Part shown: positions 5,886 to 10,604 of the stretch, piece by piece
Layout: every line of letters begins with the position of its first letter
Position numbering within the stretch: the first letter of the stretch is position 1
Assembly (NCBI GenBank): GCA_041685145.1
Contig: JAWLGJ010000070.1
Coordinates: 1 to 10,604, forward strand
DNA from: JAWLGJ01 sp041685145
GTDB lineage: Bacteria; Pseudomonadota; Alphaproteobacteria; Rhodospirillales; Magnetospirillaceae
Length of the DNA: 10,604 nucleotides
Direction: 5' to 3'
Notes under the pieces: generated by a model
Told to the model about the DNA's origin: nothing
Databases searched by the model: none
What the model saw: only the letters and a program-made list of their open reading frames with translations
Program-made: the position numbers and the translations under genes

Positions 5886-8327
5886 GTGGGAGACGTTGCC
5901 GATTTGCCGCCGCGACCGGGTACGCCCCTGAACGACGAGGCCATGCGCCGCTCGCTGCGCGCCGCGCGGCTGGCACTGCTGTGGGAGCGCCTGTGGCCGG
6001 CGCTGTGGCCGCCGCTGGGGGTGGCGGGGCTGTTCATCGCCCTGGCGCTGTTCGATGCCCTGCCGCTGCTGCCGCCGTGGCTGCACGCGCTCGTCCTCGC
6101 CGGTTTTGCCTTGGCGGCGGTGCTGCTGTTGGTTCGCGGCCTGCTGGGGGTGCGGCCGCCGACGGTGGGCGAGGCGCGCCATCGCCTGGAACGCGACAAT
6201 GCCCTGGCGCATCATCCGCTCGACGCCCTCGCCGACCGCTTGCCGTCCGATGCGGCCCACGACGCCGCGGCGCTGACGCTGTGGCAGGCGCACCGGCGGC
6301 GCATGGCGGCGGCGGTGCGGCGGCTGCGCGTCGCCCTCCCCGAGCCGGGCCTGCCGGCGCGCGACCCCTGGGGCCTGCGCGCGGCGGTGCTGTTGCTGCT
6401 GGTGATCGCGCTGGCGGGCACCTGGAACGCCGACCCCTGGGGACGGGTGGCGCGGGCCGTGACGCCGGCGGTGGGAATCAACGGTGCCGAGCCGGCGGCG
6501 GTGCAGGTGTGGCTGACGCCGCCGGAATACACCCGCCAGGCGCCCATCTTCCTGCAATCGCCCGACGCGGCGCCGCCGGGCGGGGCGGTGTCGGTCCCGG
6601 AAGGCACCCGCGCCCTGGTGGCGGTGCAGGGCGGGCACGGCGAGGCGGAACTGCGCCACGCCGATGAACGGCTGCCGTTGCAGGACATGGGCACCGAAAG
6701 CTGGCGCGGGGAAACGACGCTGCGCGACAGCGGCACCCTGGCGGTGCACCAGGGGCTGGGCCGGGTGGCCGCCTGGGAGGTGACGGTGGAGCCCGACCAC
6801 CCGCCCCGCATCGCGCTGCTGGCGGCGGCGCAGGACGACCGCGCCCGCCTGGTGCTGGACTACGAGGTCGCCGACGACTACGACCTGCGGGCGGCGCGGG
6901 TGCGGCTGCACCGCCCCGAGCCCGAGGGCGGCCTGCCGGTGCCTGAATCCGACAAGCGGATTTCGCTGCCGCTGCCGACCGGCGGCAAGGCGGCGCGGCA
7001 AAGCTGGCACGACCTCACCGCCCACGCCTGGGCGGGGCTGCCGGTGACGCTGCATCCCGAGGCCGAGGACGGCGCCGGCCAGGTGGGCACCGGCGAGGCG
7101 ATGGAGGTGGTGCTGCCCGAGCGCCAGTTCCGCCATCCGGTGGCGCGCGACATCATCGCCCTGCGCCGCGAACTGGCCCGCGACCCCGGCCGCCGCCCCG
7201 CGGTGATCGAGGGGCTGGACGGGCTGTCGCAGCGGCCGGGGCGGTTCGGGCACGACAACGTCGTTTTCCTGAGCCTACGGGTGGCGCGGGCGCGGCTGGC
7301 GCATGACGGCTCGGTGGCGGCGCTGGTGGCGGCGCGCGAGCTGATGTGGGACGCGGCGCTGCGCCTGGAGGAGGGCGAGGCGGCGGTGGCGGAACGCACC
7401 CTCCAGCAGGCCCAGGAGGAACTGCGCGAGGCGCTGGAGAGCGGGGCCTCGGACGAGGAGATCGAGGCGCTGATGGACCGCCTGCAGGCGGCGCTGGAGA
7501 ACTACATGGAGGCGCTGGCGCGCGAGATGGCGCGCCGCGGCGTCGATCCCGCCGAGGCGATGCCCCAGGACATGCCGACGGTAAGCCCGCACGAATTGTC
7601 GGAGATGGTGGAGCGAATGCGCGAAATGGCCCGCGCCGGCGCCCGCGACGCCGCCCGCGAGATGCTGGCCCAGCTTGAGGAGATGCTGCGCGGTATCCAG
7701 CCGGGAATGCAGGCCATGCAGGGCGAGGCGGCCGAGCAGATGCAGCAGGCGCAGCAGGCGCTGTCGGAGTTGCAGGACATCGCCCGCCAGCAGCGGCAGC
7801 TTCTGGACGAGAGCCACCAGCAGCAGGGCCGGCAGGAGCCCGACGCCGAGGCGATGGCCGAAGGCGCCGAGGCCCAGGAGGCGCTGCGCCGGCAACTGGG
7901 CGAGGCCATGCGGCAGATGGGCGAGAGCCTGGGTGAGATTCCGCCCTCACTGGGCGAGGCGGAGCAGGACATGCGCGGCGCCGCGCAAAGCCTGCAAGCT
8001 GGCGACGCCGAGGGCGCCGGCGCGGCGCAGACCCAGGCGCTGGAGCACCTGCAGCAGGGCGCCCGCCAGGCCATGCGCGCCATGCAGCGCCAGATGGCCG
8101 GCCAGGGCATGATGCCGATGCCCGGCGGCATGGGCCAGGGCCGCGACCCCTTGGGCCGGCGCCAGGACGGGTTCCAGGGCTATGACGACCGCGCCGTCGG
8201 CGTGCCCGAGGAGGGCGAGTTGCACCGCGCCCACGAAATCCTGGAGGAACTCCGCCGCCGCGCCGCCGAGCCGCAGCGCCCCGAGGACGAGCGCGATTAC
8301 CTGCGCCGGTTGCTGGAGCGGTTCTGA
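5886..8327 (+). CDS. DUF4175/TIGR02302 family membrane protein, function unknown
   Basis: An 813-residue protein. Two membrane segments lie near the N-terminus (about 39-60 and 66-88), a cytoplasmic-looking stretch follows, and a third segment lies at 163-180. After that comes a long, presumably periplasmic part: a beta-rich region (about 200-410, including VQVWLTPPEYTRQAP, the usual TIGR02302 sequence) and then helical regions rich in Glu, Gln, Met, Ala and Arg from about 420 to 735 that look like coiled coils. The C-terminus has the family's closing signature: DPLGRRQDGF, then VPEEGELHRAHEILEELRRR, ending YLRRLLERF. The family is typical of alphaproteobacteria and has no assigned biochemical role that I know. 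The fixed place after lysA and lptM suggests envelope biology, which is inference. GTG 5886 lies 15 bases after lysA with only a weak GAAGA ahead; ATG 5943 is an alternative that drops 19 non-conserved residues. Confidence 0.88.
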   Translation: MGDVADLPPRPGTPLNDEAMRRSLRAARLALLWERLWPALWPPLGVAGLFIALALFDALPLLPPWLHALVLAGFALAAVLLLVRGLLGVRPPTVGEARHRLERDNALAHHPLDALADRLPSDAAHDAAALTLWQAHRRRMAAAVRRLRVALPEPGLPARDPWGLRAAVLLLLVIALAGTWNADPWGRVARAVTPAVGINGAEPAAVQVWLTPPEYTRQAPIFLQSPDAAPPGGAVSVPEGTRALVAVQGGHGEAELRHADERLPLQDMGTESWRGETTLRDSGTLAVHQGLGRVAAWEVTVEPDHPPRIALLAAAQDDRARLVLDYEVADDYDLRAARVRLHRPEPEGGLPVPESDKRISLPLPTGGKAARQSWHDLTAHAWAGLPVTLHPEAEDGAGQVGTGEAMEVVLPERQFRHPVARDIIALRRELARDPGRRPAVIEGLDGLSQRPGRFGHDNVVFLSLRVARARLAHDGSVAALVAARELMWDAALRLEEGEAAVAERTLQQAQEELREALESGASDEEIEALMDRLQAALENYMEALAREMARRGVDPAEAMPQDMPTVSPHELSEMVERMREMARAGARDAAREMLAQLEEMLRGIQPGMQAMQGEAAEQMQQAQQALSELQDIARQQRQLLDESHQQQGRQEPDAEAMAEGAEAQEALRRQLGEAMRQMGESLGEIPPSLGEAEQDMRGAAQSLQAGDAEGAGAAQTQALEHLQQGARQAMRAMQRQMAGQGMMPMPGGMGQGRDPLGRRQDGFQGYDDRAVGVPEEGELHRAHEILEELRRRAAEPQRPEDERDYLRRLLERF

Positions 8328-8333
8328 CTCCCA

Positions 8334-8361
8334 TTGACCCGCCCCGCCCCTGCGCTATGAT
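8334..8361 (+). promoter_or_regulatory. Sigma70-type promoter of the tRNA-Leu gene
   Basis: TTGACC (8334-8339) and TATGAT (8356-8361) are separated by 16 bases, close to the consensus boxes. Transcription would start near 8368, about a dozen bases before the tRNA. The -35 box begins 7 bases after the stop of the DUF4175 gene, so the tRNA has its own promoter immediately behind that operon. Confidence 0.7.
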
Positions 8362-8379
8362 CCGCCCGTCCGCTCCGGT

Positions 8380-8466
8380 GCCCCAGTGGCGGAATTGGTA
8401 GACGCGCTTGACTCAAAATCAAGTGCCGGAAACGGCGTGCTGGTTCGAGTCCGGCCTGGGGCACCA
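8380..8466 (+). tRNA. tRNA-Leu (anticodon CAA)
   Basis: An 87-base class II tRNA including an encoded CCA end. The acceptor stem GCCCCAG (8380-8386) pairs fully with CTGGGGC (8456-8462), then discriminator A and CCA 8464-8466. The anticodon arm is CTTGA/TCAAG around the loop CTCAAAA, giving anticodon CAA at 8414-8416, which reads UUG. The long variable arm has a GCCG/CGGC stem, the class II feature expected of leucine tRNAs. The T arm is GCTGG/CCGGC with loop TTCGAGT. The D arm contains the expected GG (AATTGGTAGAC). Confidence 0.97.
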
Positions 8467-8514
8467 CCATTCCCTTGACCTGTTCCCTAGCAGACCCGCC
8501 TGACGTCGGCCCCA

Positions 8515-8542
8515 TTGCGGCCTCCATGCTCCAGACCATATT
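8515..8542 (+). promoter_or_regulatory. Possible promoter for the desaturase-family gene
   Basis: TTGCGG (8515-8520) and CATATT (8537-8542) are 16 bases apart in the gap between the tRNA and the desaturase-family gene. The -10 box is weak. It is offered because this is the only A/T-rich patch in the 127-base gap and because it overlaps an inverted repeat. The remainder of the gap shows nothing else I can support. Confidence 0.3.
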
Positions 8543-8559
8543 CAAGCGACTATTTGAAT
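8540..8559. repeat. Short inverted repeat, possible operator
   Basis: ATTCAA (8540-8545) and TTGAAT (8554-8559) are perfect inverted half-sites separated by 8 bases. The A/T-rich pair lies in otherwise GC-rich DNA, at or just downstream of the possible -10 box and 34 bases before the chosen start of the desaturase-family gene. The geometry would suit a dimeric repressor; no regulator gene is in the window. Six-base arms can arise by chance. Confidence 0.3.
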
Positions 8560-8593
8560 TGTGCATGGCGTCGAGGGGCGCAAGAATCTCCGA

Positions 8594-9466
8594 ATGACCG
8601 AAACCCTGCTGGCGCACGAACCGCTGATCCGCCTGGGGCTTTTTCTCGGCATCCTTGTCGTGATGGCCGTGTGGGAAGCGGCCGCGCCGCGCCGCCGGCG
8701 GGAGATTCCGCGTCTGATCCGCTGGAGCAACAACTTCGGCATTGTCGCCATCGACACGGTCCTCGTTCGCCTGATTTTTCCCGCGGTGGCGGTCGCGCTC
8801 GCGCTGCACGCGGCGGAACGGGGGTGGGGGCTTTTCAACGGCCTCGATATTCCCTTCTGGCTCGCCTTCGTCCTTTCGGTTCTGGCGCTCGATCTTGCCA
8901 TCTACCTTCAGCACGTGCTGTTCCATGCCGTGCCGGCCCTGTGGCGGCTGCACCGTATGCACCACGCCGATCTGGAATTCGACGTATCGACCGGCCTTCG
9001 CTTCCACCCCGTCGAGATCGTGCTCTCGATGGGCATCAAGCTTGGTGTCGTCGCCGCGCTCGGGCCACCGGCGATCGCCGTGCTCGTCTTCGAGGTGCTG
9101 CTGAACGCCACCTCGATGTTCAACCATTCCAACATCCGCATCCCCGGGCGGATCGACCGCATCCTGCGCCTTTTCGTGGTCACCCCGGACATGCATCGGG
9201 TGCATCATTCGATTTACCCAAGCGAGACCAACTCCAATTTCGGCTTCAACCTGCCCTGGTGGGACCGGCTTCTCGGCACCTACCGGCCGCAGCCCCGCGA
9301 TGGCCACGAAGCCATGACCATCGGCATCGAACAGTTCCGTGACCGCCGCGACCTCTGGCTCGACCGAATGCTGGTCCAGCCGCTTCGGGGACCGGCGAGC
9401 GGGTATCCGATCAATCGCGAAGGGCAGCGCAAGGACCGTGAACGCCACGGATGCGATGGCCGTTGA
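8594..9466 (+). CDS. Sterol desaturase / fatty acid hydroxylase superfamily membrane protein
   Basis: A 290-residue integral membrane protein of the family with a di-iron centre held by histidines (Pfam FA_hydroxylase type). Hydrophobic segments lie at about 11-30, 48-72, 88-108 and 145-170. The histidine clusters are complete and in order: HVLFH (107-111), HRMHH (120-124), FHP (His138), NHSN (His178) and HRVHH (201-205). The C-terminal GFNLPWWDRLLGTYRPQP is the usual family ending. Members insert oxygen into or desaturate lipid substrates at the cytoplasmic face of the membrane; the substrate here cannot be told from sequence. The start at ATG 8594 gives MTETLLAHEPLIRLG, like relatives; GTG 8561 is an in-frame alternative. 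Neither has a good ribosome binding site (GAGGGG at 8573-8578 is rather far from 8594). More CTT/CTC and TTC codons than the genes to its left hint at a different history. Confidence 0.88.
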   Translation: MTETLLAHEPLIRLGLFLGILVVMAVWEAAAPRRRREIPRLIRWSNNFGIVAIDTVLVRLIFPAVAVALALHAAERGWGLFNGLDIPFWLAFVLSVLALDLAIYLQHVLFHAVPALWRLHRMHHADLEFDVSTGLRFHPVEIVLSMGIKLGVVAALGPPAIAVLVFEVLLNATSMFNHSNIRIPGRIDRILRLFVVTPDMHRVHHSIYPSETNSNFGFNLPWWDRLLGTYRPQPRDGHEAMTIGIEQFRDRRDLWLDRMLVQPLRGPASGYPINREGQRKDRERHGCDGR

Positions 9467-9490
9467 AGGAATAAGCGGCCCAACGCCGAA

Positions 9491-9516
9491 CGGGCGCCTG
9501 AGGCCCCAGGCGCCCG
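9491..9516. terminator. GC-rich hairpin between convergent genes, possible bidirectional terminator
   Basis: CGGGCGCCTG (9491-9500) pairs perfectly with CAGGCGCCCG (9507-9516) around the loop AGGCCC. It lies in the 78-base gap between the desaturase stop and the stop of the convergent RTX gene. Neither side has a real T run, so it is not a textbook intrinsic terminator, but its strength and position suit ending or stabilising transcripts from both genes. Confidence 0.5.
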
Positions 9517-9544
9517 CCCGTCGTGGTGCCGTTACCGGCTCAGT

Positions 9545-10604
<1,060 letters not shown>

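Noticed and set aside
5235..7253. A 672-codon minus-strand open frame opposite lysA and the DUF4175 gene
   Set aside because: Low-complexity Arg/His/Gln-rich translation with no domain; both plus-strand genes are clearly real.
8467..8514. Terminator or riboswitch directly after the tRNA
   Set aside because: No stable hairpin with a T run and no recognisable aptamer; TTGACC at 8475-8480 lacks a matching -10 box.
8297..9448. Minus-strand open frame across the tRNA and the desaturase-family gene
   Set aside because: It reads through a structured tRNA gene and opposite a gene with complete histidine motifs.

Overview
The window reads as chromosomal DNA of a GC-rich alphaproteobacterium. The most likely group is Rhodospirillales or a relative, inferred from the gene families and gene order rather than from any search. 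Almost all of it is coding, third positions are strongly G/C, and most of it is ordinary housekeeping sequence. I did not find a convincing undescribed multi-gene system.

Left part (1-2428, + strand): the 3' end of etfA (electron transfer flavoprotein alpha subunit) is followed by a complete 3-hydroxybutyryl-CoA dehydrogenase gene. The pair links fatty-acid or butyrate-type acyl-CoA oxidation to the electron carrier ETF. A strong intrinsic terminator closes this unit. Immediately after its T-tract starts a polytopic membrane protein with the frame of an ArnT/GT39-type glycosyltransferase, but with nearly all the family's expected polar active-site residues replaced.

Middle (2411-8327): a TlpA/ResA-type membrane-anchored thioredoxin lies on the minus strand, overlapping the end of the GT39-like gene tail to tail. 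It diverges from argH with only 24 bases between the chosen start codons. argH leads a tight + strand run: argH, a 41-residue lipoprotein of the LptM type, lysA, and a large DUF4175/TIGR02302 membrane protein. The junctions are ATGA, 5 bases and 15 bases, so one transcript is likely. The run joins the last step of arginine synthesis, the last step of lysine synthesis, and two cell-envelope proteins.

Right part (8328-10604): a sigma70-like promoter drives a tRNA-Leu(CAA) gene with encoded CCA. Beyond it the content becomes more accessory. There is a sterol desaturase/fatty acid hydroxylase family integral membrane protein with complete histidine motifs. Then, convergent on the minus strand and running off the window, comes the C-terminal part of an RTX-type type I secreted protein. 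Its linker contains 26 consecutive Pro-Glu dipeptides encoded by a tandem repeat that includes a perfect 30-bp duplication.

The points most worth a second look are the motif-depleted GT39-like protein, the Pro-Glu repeat and its recent-looking duplication, the very tight tlpA/argH divergence with an ambiguous argH start, and the inverted repeat upstream of the desaturase gene.
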